From Flavobacterium sp. MC2016-06 (GTDB taxonomy: Bacteria; Bacteroidota; Bacteroidia; Flavobacteriales; Flavobacteriaceae): 64,000 nucleotides of DNA. The notes beneath the pieces are model-generated. The model was not told where the DNA came from and did not search any database. It saw nothing but the letters and a program-made list of their open reading frames with translations. The stretch spans positions 15,374 to 79,373 of the forward strand of contig NZ_WMID02000025.1 in NCBI RefSeq assembly GCF_009711165.2, in the 5' to 3' direction. Each line of letters starts with the position of its first letter. Positions within the stretch are counted from its first letter, which is position 1. The translations under genes were made by a program, and so were the position numbers. Shown here one piece after another: positions 45,015 through 54,911 of this stretch.

Positions 45015-47694
45015 TTTTTTAGTGTTGCAAAAAAGAATTCAAATAGCCCTTACCCTAATTCTTTTGGGTACTTTTTCACAAATAAAAGCTCAAGATAAAC
45101 TTCCTTTTGATCAAGGAAAAAAATACATTCTTGCTAAAGTCTCTGTTGTTGGTAAAATAAGCTTTAATGAACAAACCGTTGTTACATTCTCAGGCCTTCA
45201 AAAAGGACAGCAAATAACTGTTCCTGGTGAAGAAATAAGCAGCGCAATTAAAAAATTAGGTAAACTTGGCCTTTTTGACGAAATCTCATTTTATGTAAAT
45301 AAAATTGAGAATGACAGTATTTATTTAGACTTAGATATTATTGAGCTTCCTAAACTAAATGAAGTCAAATTTGTTGGTATTAAGAAAAGTAAAGTCGAAG
45401 GATTAATCAAGGATAATGGTTTGACAAAAAACAAAATTGTCAACGAAAACTTGATCACGACTACCAAAAACTACATCGAAAATAAATATAAAAAAGAAGG
45501 TTTCTACAACACTAAAGTTACCATTACAAATACGCCTGACACCATAAATGGACATCAGGTAAACATGCTTGTACGAGTAGATAAAGGTGAAAAAGTAAAA
45601 ATCAGCAGTATTGATTTCATTGGAAACAAACAACTTACAGACAGCCAATTAAGAAGTGCAATGAAAGACACAAAGCAAAAAAATGTGCTTCGTGTTTTAA
45701 AAGCTTCAAAATTCATTCCTGAAAAATACAAAACTGACTTAGAAAAAGTCATAGCAGCTTATAAAGAAAAAGGATATCGTGATGCCCGTATTATTTACGA
45801 TTCTGTAACATACAACAAGCAGAAAAAGATGCTTGCTATTAAGATTAATCTAGAAGAAGGAAATAAATATTACTTTGGAAATATTAAATTCTTAGGAAAC
45901 ACTGTTTACTCAGATCAATTATTAAACCGCTATTTAGGTATTAAAAAAGGTGAAACTTATAATGGTGTTTTGCTTGAAAAAAGAATTGCAGACAAAACAA
46001 AACCAGACGCAGAAGATATTACCAATTTATACCAAAACAATGGTTATTTATTCTCTAACATCAATGCTGTAGAGGTAAAAACGGTAAACGATACGATCGA
46101 TTTTGAAATTAGAGTTACAGAAGGTCCTATCGCTTATTTCAACAAAATTACTGTTGTTGGAAATGACAAAACTAATGACCACGTTATTTATCGTGAGTTA
46201 AGAACTAAACCAGGTGAAAAATACAGCAAGGAACAACTTGTAAGAACTATTCGTGAGATTGGACAATTAGGTTTCTTTGATCCTGAAGCAATCGATCCTA
46301 AATTTAAAAATGTTGATGCAGCAGCTGGTACAGTTGATATTGAGTACAATGTTGTAGAAAAAGGATCTAGCCAAGTTGAGCTTCAAGGAGGTTATGGAGG
46401 CGGTGGTTTCATCGGAACTTTAGGATTATCTTTTAACAACTTCTCTGCAAGAAAATTATTTGATAAAGAAGCTTACAAGCCTCTTCCTATGGGAGACGGA
46501 CAGAAAGTAGCACTTCGTTTACAAGGAAGTACTTATTTCCAAACCTATAGTTTATCGTTCTCTGAGCCTTGGTTTGGAGGTAAAAAACCAGTACAATTTA
46601 GTTCATCACTTTCTTATAGTAAACAATATTTAAACAATTATATTACTAGAAGTGTTGACAAAAGCAAAAGTTTTAATATTTTTACAGTACAAGTAGGATT
46701 AGCGAAAAGATTAACAGTGCCGGATGACTATTTTGTTCTTTCTCAATCTGTTAGCTACCAACATTATGACTTAAATAATTATAATACTGGTCTATTTACC
46801 TTTGGTAATGGAGCATCTAGAAACTTAGCTTATACTATTGGACTTTCAAGAAGTAATAAAGGGGTTAACCCAATATTCCCAACTTATGGTTCTGAGTTTA
46901 GTATCTCTGCAAAAGTTACACCTCCATATTCATTGTTTAATGGAATTAACTATGGTGACTTAAAGAATCAAAAAGAATACAAAACACAATACACAGGAAC
47001 AAATACAACAGGTGCAGATGGTCAGCCGCTTAATACTGGTGACTATACAAAAGTTCAAACTGTAAACGGAACTTCTGGAACAGTAAGTGTTGGTTCTGAC
47101 TATGCAAGTGCAGATACTGATGTAGGTAAAGTAGATCAAAAAAAATACAACTGGTTAGAATATTATAAAATTAAATTTAAAGGAGACTGGTATACTAAAA
47201 TTTATGGTAAATTAGTTTTAAGAACATTAACCGAATTTGGTTTCTTAGGAGCATATAATCAAGAGAGAGGCGTAATACCATTTGAACGTTTTTATCTAGG
47301 TGGAGACGGAATGGCAAATTACTCAATGGATGGTAGAGAAACTATTCAGTTGAGAGGATATCCAAACAACTCTTTAACTCCGGTAAATGCTAGTGGGGAA
47401 CAAATTGGAGCAACAATTTATAACAAGTTCTCTATGGAGCTTCGTTACCCGATAACATTAAAATCATCTGCGTCAATTTATGCCTTAACATTTTTAGAAG
47501 CAGGATCATCATATCCTACATTTAAAGATTACAACCCGTTTGACTTAAACCGTTCAGCTGGTGCTGGTTTACGCGTATTTATGCCAGCGTTTGGATTATT
47601 AGGAATTGATTTTGGTTACGGTTTTGATCCTCTTACAGGACAAACTAAACCAAATGGTTGGGAAACACATTTTATTATTGGACAACAATTTTAG
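44998..47694 (+). CDS. bamA: Outer membrane assembly protein BamA
   Basis: An Omp85 protein of about 898 residues: signal peptide (IQIALTLILLGTFSQIKAQ), five POTRA domains (residues ~40-460, for example VDKGEKVKISSIDFIGNKQ) and a 16-stranded barrel with the family motif FERFYLGGDGM and a final GQQF. BamA inserts barrels into the outer membrane. No ATG lies at the signal peptide: I use GTG 44998 (preceded by GGAAAG), overlapping uppS by 17 bases; GTG 45022 is an alternative. The first in-frame ATG is deep inside uppS and unlikely. Confidence 0.93.
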   Translation: MNKLNNFLVLQKRIQIALTLILLGTFSQIKAQDKLPFDQGKKYILAKVSVVGKISFNEQTVVTFSGLQKGQQITVPGEEISSAIKKLGKLGLFDEISFYVNKIENDSIYLDLDIIELPKLNEVKFVGIKKSKVEGLIKDNGLTKNKIVNENLITTTKNYIENKYKKEGFYNTKVTITNTPDTINGHQVNMLVRVDKGEKVKISSIDFIGNKQLTDSQLRSAMKDTKQKNVLRVLKASKFIPEKYKTDLEKVIAAYKEKGYRDARIIYDSVTYNKQKKMLAIKINLEEGNKYYFGNIKFLGNTVYSDQLLNRYLGIKKGETYNGVLLEKRIADKTKPDAEDITNLYQNNGYLFSNINAVEVKTVNDTIDFEIRVTEGPIAYFNKITVVGNDKTNDHVIYRELRTKPGEKYSKEQLVRTIREIGQLGFFDPEAIDPKFKNVDAAAGTVDIEYNVVEKGSSQVELQGGYGGGGFIGTLGLSFNNFSARKLFDKEAYKPLPMGDGQKVALRLQGSTYFQTYSLSFSEPWFGGKKPVQFSSSLSYSKQYLNNYITRSVDKSKSFNIFTVQVGLAKRLTVPDDYFVLSQSVSYQHYDLNNYNTGLFTFGNGASRNLAYTIGLSRSNKGVNPIFPTYGSEFSISAKVTPPYSLFNGINYGDLKNQKEYKTQYTGTNTTGADGQPLNTGDYTKVQTVNGTSGTVSVGSDYASADTDVGKVDQKKYNWLEYYKIKFKGDWYTKIYGKLVLRTLTEFGFLGAYNQERGVIPFERFYLGGDGMANYSMDGRETIQLRGYPNNSLTPVNASGEQIGATIYNKFSMELRYPITLKSSASIYALTFLEAGSSYPTFKDYNPFDLNRSAGAGLRVFMPAFGLLGIDFGYGFDPLTGQTKPNGWETHFIIGQQF

Positions 47695-47736
47695 AGAATC
47701 TGCGTTTGGTTAAAAATCATCAAATAAAGTTATGTT

Positions 47737-48783
47737 ATGAGAAAACAATATTTATTTATATTTTTAGCCCTGATTGTAGCACATACAAGTCAGGCTCAAG
47801 GTAAAACGACTAGGATTGGCTACATAGATATGGAATATATCTTAGAAAATGTTTCTGATTATAAAGAAGCAAAATCACAATTAGAGTTAAAAGCTCAAAA
47901 ATGGAAACAAGAAATTGAAGCCAAAAAAATAGAAATTAATACATTAAAGGAAAGTCTCAAAGCAGAAAAAGCTTTATTAACTAAAGAGTTAATCGATGAA
48001 AGAGAAACTGAGATAAAATTTCTAGAAGATGAAATGCTGGGGTACCAAGAAAAGCAATTTGGTGCAAATGGAAATTTGATGCGTCAAAAACAAGCTTTAG
48101 CAAAGCCAATTCAAGATCAGGTTTTTACTGCCGTTCAAGATATTGCCGAAGCCAAGAATTATGATTTTGTTTTTGATAAATCATCAGATCTAACAATGCT
48201 TTTCAGCAACAAAAGATTTGATATTAGTGATCAAGTGTTACGTGTTTTAAACAGAACGGATAAACGCGAACAATTGACTAAAAAACAATTGAAAGATCAA
48301 GAAGTTAAAGAAAATCTTGAAAATGCAATAGATGAGAATCCAGCAATGGCCGATCGACAAAAAGCACTAGACGATAAAAAAGCAGCTAGAGAAAAACTAA
48401 TTGCCGATAGAAAACTAGAGCAAGAAGCTAAGAAAAAAGAATACGAAGACAGAAGAAATGCTATAGCAGCAGAAAGAGAAGCTAAAAAAAGTGGCACGGT
48501 TTCTGAAACAGCTAAAACAAGTAGTACAACTGCCAAACCAGCGGCGACTGGAACAACAACTGGGACAACTGGAACTGATTCAACGGCAAAACCTGCTGCA
48601 GCGACTGGAACAGAAACAACAACTGATCCTCCTGTGCTAACGAAAGCCGAAGAACGTCAAAAATTATACGAAGAGCGTAAAAAAGAATTAGAAGAGAGAA
48701 GAAAGAAAATATTAGAAGAAAGAGAAGCTGCTAAAAAAGCTAAAGAAGCGGAAACACAAAAACCTAATACGACCAATAATTAA
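47737..48783 (+). CDS. OmpH/Skp family periplasmic chaperone with long charged tail
   Basis: A 348-residue protein. A signal peptide (QYLFIFLALIVAHTSQAQ) is followed by a Skp domain (IGYIDMEYILENVSDYKEA, a long coiled coil, then AKNYDFVFDKSSDLTMLFS) to about residue 165. The remaining ~180 residues are a low-complexity extension: Lys/Glu-rich helix, a Thr/Ala/Gly/Pro linker (AKPAATGTTTGTTGT) and a second KxEERRKK helix. Skp holds unfolded outer-membrane proteins; the extension is common in this family's larger copies in Bacteroidota. It is the gene after bamA. Confidence 0.9.
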   Translation: MRKQYLFIFLALIVAHTSQAQGKTTRIGYIDMEYILENVSDYKEAKSQLELKAQKWKQEIEAKKIEINTLKESLKAEKALLTKELIDERETEIKFLEDEMLGYQEKQFGANGNLMRQKQALAKPIQDQVFTAVQDIAEAKNYDFVFDKSSDLTMLFSNKRFDISDQVLRVLNRTDKREQLTKKQLKDQEVKENLENAIDENPAMADRQKALDDKKAAREKLIADRKLEQEAKKKEYEDRRNAIAAEREAKKSGTVSETAKTSSTTAKPAATGTTTGTTGTDSTAKPAAATGTETTTDPPVLTKAEERQKLYEERKKELEERRKKILEEREAAKKAKEAETQKPNTTNN

Positions 48784-48797
48784 TTAATATTTTAAAA

Positions 48798-49301
48798 ATG
48801 ATGAAACAAATCAAAACTTTACTAATTGCTGCGATTTTTATTTTAGGAGCAAGTAACACAATGAATGCACAGGCGAAGGTAGCCCATGTTGATGTCAGCG
48901 AGATTATGTCGAAAATGCCTGCAATGCTTGATGCTCAAAATCAATTGCAAAAATTAAGTGGGACATATGATGCAGAATACAAAAAAATGGTTGACGAATA
49001 CCAAGTAAAAATTAAAAAGTACGAAGCAGAAGCTGCAACTGTAACTGACGCTATCAACGGTGAGCGTTCTAAAGAAGTTCAAGACATGCAAAAAAGAATT
49101 GTTGATTATAGAGACAATGCTCAAAAAGAACTTCAACAAAAAGAAACTGATATCGTAAAACCATTAATGGAAAAAGTAAGAGCTTCTATCCAAAAAGTTG
49201 GTAAAGCTAAAGGTTTCCAATATGTATTAGATGGTTCTACTCTTTTATTAGCTGATGGTCCAAACATTACTGCTGATGTAAAAAAAGATTTAGGATTCTA
49301 A
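48798..49301 (+). CDS. OmpH/Skp family periplasmic chaperone, short form
   Basis: A 167-residue Skp-like protein: signal peptide (TLLIAAIFILGASNTMNAQ), then AKVAHVDVSEIMSKMPAML, a coiled coil, and AKGFQYVLDGSTLLLADGPNIT at the end. It lies 14 bases after the longer paralogue. The two paralogues presumably serve the BamA machine encoded directly upstream. The cluster ends at a strong hairpin. Confidence 0.92.
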   Translation: MMKQIKTLLIAAIFILGASNTMNAQAKVAHVDVSEIMSKMPAMLDAQNQLQKLSGTYDAEYKKMVDEYQVKIKKYEAEAATVTDAINGERSKEVQDMQKRIVDYRDNAQKELQQKETDIVKPLMEKVRASIQKVGKAKGFQYVLDGSTLLLADGPNITADVKKDLGF

Positions 49302-49320
49302 GAAACCGAATTCATTATTA

Positions 49321-49364
49321 TTAAAACTGCTCATTCTTAAAAAAGTTTGAGCAGTTTTTTTTTA
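49321..49364 (+). terminator. Terminator of the bamA-ompH cluster
   Basis: The stem AAAACTGCTCA/TGAGCAGTTTT has a 14-base loop and a long T run. Confidence 0.8.
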
Positions 49365-49443
49365 CATTTAATTAAAGTTAAAAAAAGAAAAAAAATAAGA
49401 TATTTCTGTTAATTTGGAATATGAATTTATTTCAAAAAAACAC

Positions 49444-49451
49444 TAAATTTG
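49444..49451 (+). promoter_or_regulatory. -7 box TAAATTTG very close to the murI start
   Basis: TAAATTTG fits TAnnTTTG but ends only 4 bases before the murI ATG at 49456. If used, the transcript would begin at or within a few bases of the start codon. Confidence 0.4.
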
Positions 49452-49455
49452 TACA

Positions 49456-50232
49456 ATGACAAACAACAATCCTATAGGCGTTTTTGATTCTGGTATTGGA
49501 GGAACTTCAATCTGGAGCGCCATTCACGATCTACTTCCAAACGAAAAAACAATTTATTTAGCCGATAGTAAAAACGCTCCTTATGGTCAGAAAACCAAAG
49601 AAGAAATTGTTGCGTTAAGTAAAAAAAATGTTGACTTATTATTAGGCATGGGCTGCAAGATGATTGTTGTAGCATGCAATACTGCAACAACAAATGCTAT
49701 TAGAGAACTTCGTGCAGATTATGATATTCCTTTTATAGGAATTGAACCTGCCATAAAACCTGCTGCAAATAACTCAAAAACACAAGTTATTGGCATCTTA
49801 GCCACAAAAGGTACTCTCAACAGTGAGCTGTTTAATAAAACGGCTGAAATGTTTCAAAACACTACAATAATAGAACAAGTTGGTCACGGACTTGTACAGC
49901 TTATTGAGGATGGTAATCTATATTCTCCAGAGATGACAGCTCTTTTAGAATTGTATTTGATACCAATGATTGATGCCAATATTGATTATCTTGTTTTAGG
50001 ATGCAGCCACTACCCTTACTTGATTCCTCAAATTAAAAAGATACTTCCAGAACACATTCAAATTATTGATTCTGGAGAAGCTGTTGCAAGACAGACTCAG
50101 AATATTCTGCGTGAGAAAGTTGGTTTTAGCGATGCGCCAGAAAGCGAACCAGAATTTTATGTAAATTCAGATCCTAAAGTTTTGGAGTCTATCTTAGATT
50201 ATAAATATCCTGTAATAAAAAAAGACTTTTAA
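49456..50232 (+). CDS. murI: Glutamate racemase
   Basis: A 258-residue enzyme that makes D-glutamate for peptidoglycan. Motifs: IGVFDSGIGGTSIW at the N-terminus, VVACNTATTNAIRE with the first catalytic Cys near residue 74, and LVLGCSHYPYLIPQI with the second Cys near residue 183. Length is normal. It follows the bamA/ompH cluster but is separated from it by a terminator and has its own promoter box. Confidence 0.95.
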   Translation: MTNNNPIGVFDSGIGGTSIWSAIHDLLPNEKTIYLADSKNAPYGQKTKEEIVALSKKNVDLLLGMGCKMIVVACNTATTNAIRELRADYDIPFIGIEPAIKPAANNSKTQVIGILATKGTLNSELFNKTAEMFQNTTIIEQVGHGLVQLIEDGNLYSPEMTALLELYLIPMIDANIDYLVLGCSHYPYLIPQIKKILPEHIQIIDSGEAVARQTQNILREKVGFSDAPESEPEFYVNSDPKVLESILDYKYPVIKKDF

Positions 50233-50248
50233 AAAAGTCTTTTTTTAT
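50217..50248. terminator. Bidirectional terminator between murI and the outer membrane protein gene
   Basis: AAAAAAGACTTTT pairs with AAAAGTCTTTTTT; the stem overlaps the murI stop and has T runs on both strands. Confidence 0.7.
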
Positions 50249-50252
50249 TCTT

Positions 50253-51488
50253 TTACTCAATTTTACGTTTTACAAACCAGATTCCGTCTAGTGATAAATT
50301 AAGCGAGATTTTATGATAATTCTCTTTAATTAAATCATTAGCAACTCTACCCTTCTGTCCGTAAGAATACGAAATATTTAAAGCAGAAAATGTGTTCTCT
50401 ATCGGCAGTGAAAGTCCAACAGAAATCGATGCATTATTAACCCTTTTTCCATCTACTTCAAGATAGCCGGTATCAAAATTTGCACCCGCCGAATATTGTA
50501 TACGATCTCTATATTTTCTAATATTTTTTCTGGCACTATAAGTAAACCCAAGTGCAAATCTGTCTTGATTTACAAAATCGCCATATAGTTCAGATTGCTT
50601 AGTATCGTCCCAAAAACTTTTTTCATAATCAAAAGTCATGTTTATATTATTCTTAAAACGTTTGCTAATTCCTACTCCAAATTCTAGCGGCATGTAGTAA
50701 TCATCTACACTCGACCCTGTCTCTGCTTCGATTGTAGTAATCACTTCATCTGATACTGTTTGTACAGATTGTACTTTTGAAGCATTAATTTGAGACGGAA
50801 CTTTTATTGTTGTAGCAACAGTAAGCGTAGAATCTATTACATATTGCGCTCCTAATGTTGCGCGTACACCATTATAATCTGTTTTTTTATGAATATTTGA
50901 AATTGAATTTAAAATAACAAAAGTTCTATCGTCTTCGGTATTTCCAAATAAAAGAGACGCGGTAGCACCTACAGATAATTTCTTTCCAAATCTATATCCG
51001 TATGAAAAATCTAAATTGTTTAATCCACCAGTTCCTTTTGCACTTAAATAATAGAATTCCTGGCTATCTGTAATAGGCAGTTTTAAATTAGAAATGGTAA
51101 ACGCCGCACTAGAATATGGCCTCAGGGCAACACTAAAACCAGAATGTTTTGTAACTGGAAAGGCAAATGCTATATGAGAAAACTGAAAATTATTACGCTT
51201 TTCTGATTTAGAACCACTTTCATACGTAGTTGAGATCGCTTTTCCTCCTACATCAAACATAAAATGATTTTGAAACATAAAACCTAATGATGCTGGATTT
51301 AAGTTGTTTATAAAATTAGCTGATGGGAGTGCCATTCCTGAAGAACCAATTGATGGCAGCGGGCCAAAATCAGAATCATAAACACTTCCTATGCCATATA
51401 ATGAATAAGGAGAACTTGATATACTTTGAGAAAATGAAGTCAGCGACATCAAAAGGAAGCAGCTAAAAAAAACTATTTTATTTTTCAT
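50253..51488 (-). CDS. Outer membrane beta-barrel protein (FadL/OMPP1-like candidate)
   Basis: A 411-residue protein with a signal peptide (IVFFSCFLLMSLTSFSQ). It continues SISSSPYSLYGIGSVYDSDF, LPSANFINNLNPASLGF and GYRFGKKLSVGATASLLFG, with alternating hydrophobic strands throughout and a C-terminal LSLDGIWFVKRKIE. The N-terminal SxSPYSxYGIG and NPAS elements are those seen in FadL-like transport porins of Bacteroidota. Its start directly follows the DUF4270 gene stop with no gap, so the two are one transcript. Confidence 0.8.
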   Translation of the reverse strand: MKNKIVFFSCFLLMSLTSFSQSISSSPYSLYGIGSVYDSDFGPLPSIGSSGMALPSANFINNLNPASLGFMFQNHFMFDVGGKAISTTYESGSKSEKRNNFQFSHIAFAFPVTKHSGFSVALRPYSSAAFTISNLKLPITDSQEFYYLSAKGTGGLNNLDFSYGYRFGKKLSVGATASLLFGNTEDDRTFVILNSISNIHKKTDYNGVRATLGAQYVIDSTLTVATTIKVPSQINASKVQSVQTVSDEVITTIEAETGSSVDDYYMPLEFGVGISKRFKNNINMTFDYEKSFWDDTKQSELYGDFVNQDRFALGFTYSARKNIRKYRDRIQYSAGANFDTGYLEVDGKRVNNASISVGLSLPIENTFSALNISYSYGQKGRVANDLIKENYHKISLNLSLDGIWFVKRKIE

Positions 51489-52817
51489 TTAATAAGAGAT
51501 GTAATAAATTTTCAATTGAATTTTATTGTTCAAATGTTTTTGATCGCCTAAAACAATTCGATTGACTGATTTTGAAATTCCTGGTAAGGTAAAAATAAGA
51601 GACGATCGAGCATCACTAGCTTTTAGCATTTCTTTCTGCAGAAAATTACCTACTCGAACTGTGTAACCAATATTTTCATTAAACTCATCTGTTTTCTTGT
51701 TCAGAATACCATAAACTGCTGTTCCTGCTGAATTTGCAAGTGAACTACTAATTCGATTCAAATTGTCGGCTACATATACCTTTAAAGAATCTGACAACGG
51801 GTATTGTTCTGAATAGGAATTATTGACGGGTTTCAGAATCAATTCGGCGTCAACAATTGCCCCAGTTGCAGAAATATTTTTCAGTTGCTTTATATTAGGG
51901 AAATCGATCCGGCAGGCAACTCCTGTTCCTGACTGAATATATCCTTGCTGGTTGGTAGCCGTACTCGAGAGTTTACTCGAGGAAATGGGCAGATTCTGGA
52001 GTATTGTTCCTGTTTTATCTAATGATATAGAGTTAAACTGTTTTGAAGTATCTGTAATAGTAAAATCTATAAAATAGGGCGTTTCTTCTGTGTCTGCCTG
52101 ATATTTAGAATAATACATCCGAACTTTACTAGTAGATACATTAAAACCAATAACACTAGAAGAACTAGATCCAGAAGGCACAAGAACAAATCCTTTTAAA
52201 TATTCTGCAAAACTGTCAAAATCTGTAATTTCTCTTTTTTTGAGTTTCTGAAAAAGTGCCGCTCCAAATTCATCGCTCATTTTAATATTAATAGAGTCCT
52301 TTTCTATTGGGCGGGGTTTATATGAAATTGTCCCGAGACTTTCGGTGTCGTAGGCTAAAACAGAATTATTGTAAAACTGTTTATCATCTGTATTTGGTTT
52401 TACTTTTTGAGTTAAACGATGTATATCAAATGTCTGAACTTTTGTTGTATCTCCGTAATGGTAATTATCATATTTTAAAATCATCGAAATAGAGTCAAAA
52501 ACATAATTAACTGCTTCTGTATCTGAACCTGAATTAATCAATGAATATGTAGTAGTAGCCAATTGAAAATAACTATCTGATTTTACTTTCCCAAAAACAG
52601 GATCATCGTAATTACCAATTAAAATTCGGCTTTGGCTAGAAGTTGCAAGCGAATCAAAATTTATTGTAGCCATATCAACTGTAACAGTATCAATTAAAAT
52701 GACTTTATTGCTTAAGGCTAAATAATCAGAACCAACAACAAATTCGCCGGCGTCTGTATCAGTTCCGCATGAAATGAAAGCGATGGAGCAAAACAGCATC
52801 AAAATATATTTGTACAT
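51489..52817 (-). CDS. DUF4270 family lipoprotein
   Basis: A 442-residue lipoprotein (YKYILMLFCSIAFISC, lipobox Cys near residue 17). The mature part has the DUF4270 pattern: GSDYLALSNKVILIDTVTVD, RILIGNYDDPVFGKVKSDSY, an inner SGTGVACRIDFPNIKQL and a final region LNNKIQLKIYYISY. DUF4270 proteins are surface or periplasmic and poorly understood. ATG 52817 is used because it starts the signal; an upstream start would add six residues. The barrel gene follows immediately. Confidence 0.88.
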   Translation of the reverse strand: MYKYILMLFCSIAFISCGTDTDAGEFVVGSDYLALSNKVILIDTVTVDMATINFDSLATSSQSRILIGNYDDPVFGKVKSDSYFQLATTTYSLINSGSDTEAVNYVFDSISMILKYDNYHYGDTTKVQTFDIHRLTQKVKPNTDDKQFYNNSVLAYDTESLGTISYKPRPIEKDSINIKMSDEFGAALFQKLKKREITDFDSFAEYLKGFVLVPSGSSSSSVIGFNVSTSKVRMYYSKYQADTEETPYFIDFTITDTSKQFNSISLDKTGTILQNLPISSSKLSSTATNQQGYIQSGTGVACRIDFPNIKQLKNISATGAIVDAELILKPVNNSYSEQYPLSDSLKVYVADNLNRISSSLANSAGTAVYGILNKKTDEFNENIGYTVRVGNFLQKEMLKASDARSSLIFTLPGISKSVNRIVLGDQKHLNNKIQLKIYYISY

Positions 52818-53047
52818 AATCAAAATTTTGAACAAATATAAAAGGCGCTCTTCTGCAGCGCACTATAACATATACGGTTGGGGGTTTTTAGACTATAAAT
52901 AGTAAAAAATCATCTACGATAGATTTGCAGTCACCAATAATTCATTCGACCTTAAAAAGGGTTATTTAGTCTATCAAAAAGGGTCATACATATATCTTCT
53001 TTTTTTTAAAACCATCTGCCACCTACTTTTGAACCAATAATTATGTA

Positions 53048-53890
53048 ATGAAAATAAGATTTTTAATTTGTTTGGTTTTTTCAATTTCATTTCTCGGTAT
53101 GAAAGCCCAAGAAAACTTTTCTGCTGCGGTGAATTATAAAACAGAGCCAACTGAGAATATTAATTTTAATGAGATCAATGTTAGTTTGTTATTCAATAAA
53201 AAAATAGGCTCAAAAAGCACCATAACAAATACATTAGAATATTCGAATTTGAAAGTGGATTATGATTTAGACCGTTATGAGTCTTTTGAAAATTTAGATC
53301 AATTGAATCAGATTCAAAATAAATTTCAATTTGCTCATGATATAACGGATAAAACAAAACTGATTTTTTCTGTTACGCCAACTGCAAATTTTCAGCAAAA
53401 TTTAGATTTTTCTGATCTTACAGTTTTAGGAAGCTTTGAGATTCAACAGCAGTTGAATTCGAAAATAGCAATTAACATTGGAGCAGCAAGATCAACAGCT
53501 TTTGGTTATCCTAGATTTATGCCTGTTTTGTCTTTAAACTATAAAATAAATGATCAAAGCGGTGTCTTAATCGGATTTCCAAATTCAAGAATTTCATATT
53601 CTAATAATGAACGAAATAAATTTAGTCTAACCAATAGTTTTAATGGTAATTTTTATCATTTAGATACTCAAAACTATTTAACAGATACTGCTTCAAAAGC
53701 AGTTCTGTCACAAATGACTTCTGCTTTTGAGTTTGAAAGAAATGTAGATACAAATTGGTTTCTGAATTTTAAAGCTGGTTATGACTTTAACAAAAAATAC
53801 AATCTGATTGACAATGACAATCACAAAGTATATGACTTTAATACAGGTAACGGATATATTTTAGGAATCGGGATCAAATACAAACAATAA
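53048..53890 (+). CDS. Uncharacterised outer membrane beta-barrel protein
   Basis: A 280-residue protein with a signal peptide (FLICLVFSISFLGMKAQ) and a beta-barrel-like pattern of amphipathic strands (ITNTLEYSNLKVDYDLDRYE, SGVLIGFPNSRISYSN) ending in a typical C-terminal strand GYILGIGIKYKQ. It does not match a family I can name with confidence. It is the first gene of a five-gene cluster with a Kelch lipoprotein, DUF4907, a LytS-type kinase and a LytTR regulator. Confidence 0.78.
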   Translation: MKIRFLICLVFSISFLGMKAQENFSAAVNYKTEPTENINFNEINVSLLFNKKIGSKSTITNTLEYSNLKVDYDLDRYESFENLDQLNQIQNKFQFAHDITDKTKLIFSVTPTANFQQNLDFSDLTVLGSFEIQQQLNSKIAINIGAARSTAFGYPRFMPVLSLNYKINDQSGVLIGFPNSRISYSNNERNKFSLTNSFNGNFYHLDTQNYLTDTASKAVLSQMTSAFEFERNVDTNWFLNFKAGYDFNKKYNLIDNDNHKVYDFNTGNGYILGIGIKYKQ

Positions 53891-53906
53891 ATAAATTTAA
53901 TACACT

Positions 53907-54911
53907 ATGAATAATTTAAAAAAAGGAATATTATTCGCGGCACTTTTTTCGAGTCTCTTTTTTATTAGCTGCAGTCATGATGATGATGAGGATTTAGTAG
54001 GTAACTGGGTTAAAAAATCGGCTTTTGACGGACCTGCAAGATCTAGTGCTACTAGTTTTGTTATTGGGGATTATGCTTACATTGCAACAGGTTATACTGG
54101 AGATGAATATTTGAAAGATTTATGGGCTTATAACTCTAATGGTGATTATTGGGAACAAAAAGCTAATTTTACAGGAATTGGAAGAAGTTCTGCATCTAGT
54201 TTTACACTTAACGAAAAAGGCTATGTGGGTCTTGGTTATGATGGAACTAATAAACTAAAAGACTTTTATCAATATGATCCTGTAAGCAACAGCTGGACTC
54301 AAAAAACTGATTTTGGAGGAACTGCTCGTTATGCTGCTGTTGGTTTTCAGGCTGGCGGAAAAGCTTACTTTGGTACTGGCTACGATGGAAATTACTTAAA
54401 GGATTTCTACCAATATGATGACGCTGCAAATACTTGGACACTTGTAAACGGTTTCAGCGGGAACAAAAGACGTAATGCTACTGTTTTTGTAATTGCTGAC
54501 AAAGCTTATTTGGTAACTGGTGTTAACAATGGTGTAATGCAGGAAGATTTCTGGGAATTTGATCCTTCTACTGACGTTTGGACTAGAAAACGTGATGTTG
54601 ATAAAGATACTGATGATGATGACACGTACAATGACGAGTATGCTATTGTTCGTTCTAACGCTTCAAGTTTTTCAATGAATGGTTTAGGATATATTGTTGG
54701 TGGAGAAAGTATAAAAACAGTTTGGGAATACAACCCGAGTACAGATCTTTGGGTTGAAAGAACTCCAATGGAAGGTGCAACAAGAACAGACGCTGTTGGT
54801 TTTGCAATCAACAACAGAGGTTTTTATATGTTAGGAAGAATAGGTTCTACTTATTTTGATGATGCTTGGGAATTTAAACCTTTGGATGAACAAAGCGATG
54901 ATGATAACTAA
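53907..54911 (+). CDS. Kelch-repeat lipoprotein
   Basis: A 334-residue lipoprotein (GILFAALFSSLFFISC, Cys near residue 22). It carries about six Kelch units, each with a hydrophobic run and a conserved YD...W pattern, for example DLWAYNSNGDYWEQKANF, DFYQYDPVSNSWTQKTDF and DFWEFDPSTDVWTRKRD, closing into a beta-propeller. The tail is Asp-rich. Kelch propellers bind proteins or glycans. Its stop overlaps the next gene by 11 bases, so coupled translation is likely. Confidence 0.9.
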   Translation: MNNLKKGILFAALFSSLFFISCSHDDDEDLVGNWVKKSAFDGPARSSATSFVIGDYAYIATGYTGDEYLKDLWAYNSNGDYWEQKANFTGIGRSSASSFTLNEKGYVGLGYDGTNKLKDFYQYDPVSNSWTQKTDFGGTARYAAVGFQAGGKAYFGTGYDGNYLKDFYQYDDAANTWTLVNGFSGNKRRNATVFVIADKAYLVTGVNNGVMQEDFWEFDPSTDVWTRKRDVDKDTDDDDTYNDEYAIVRSNASSFSMNGLGYIVGGESIKTVWEYNPSTDLWVERTPMEGATRTDAVGFAINNRGFYMLGRIGSTYFDDAWEFKPLDEQSDDDN

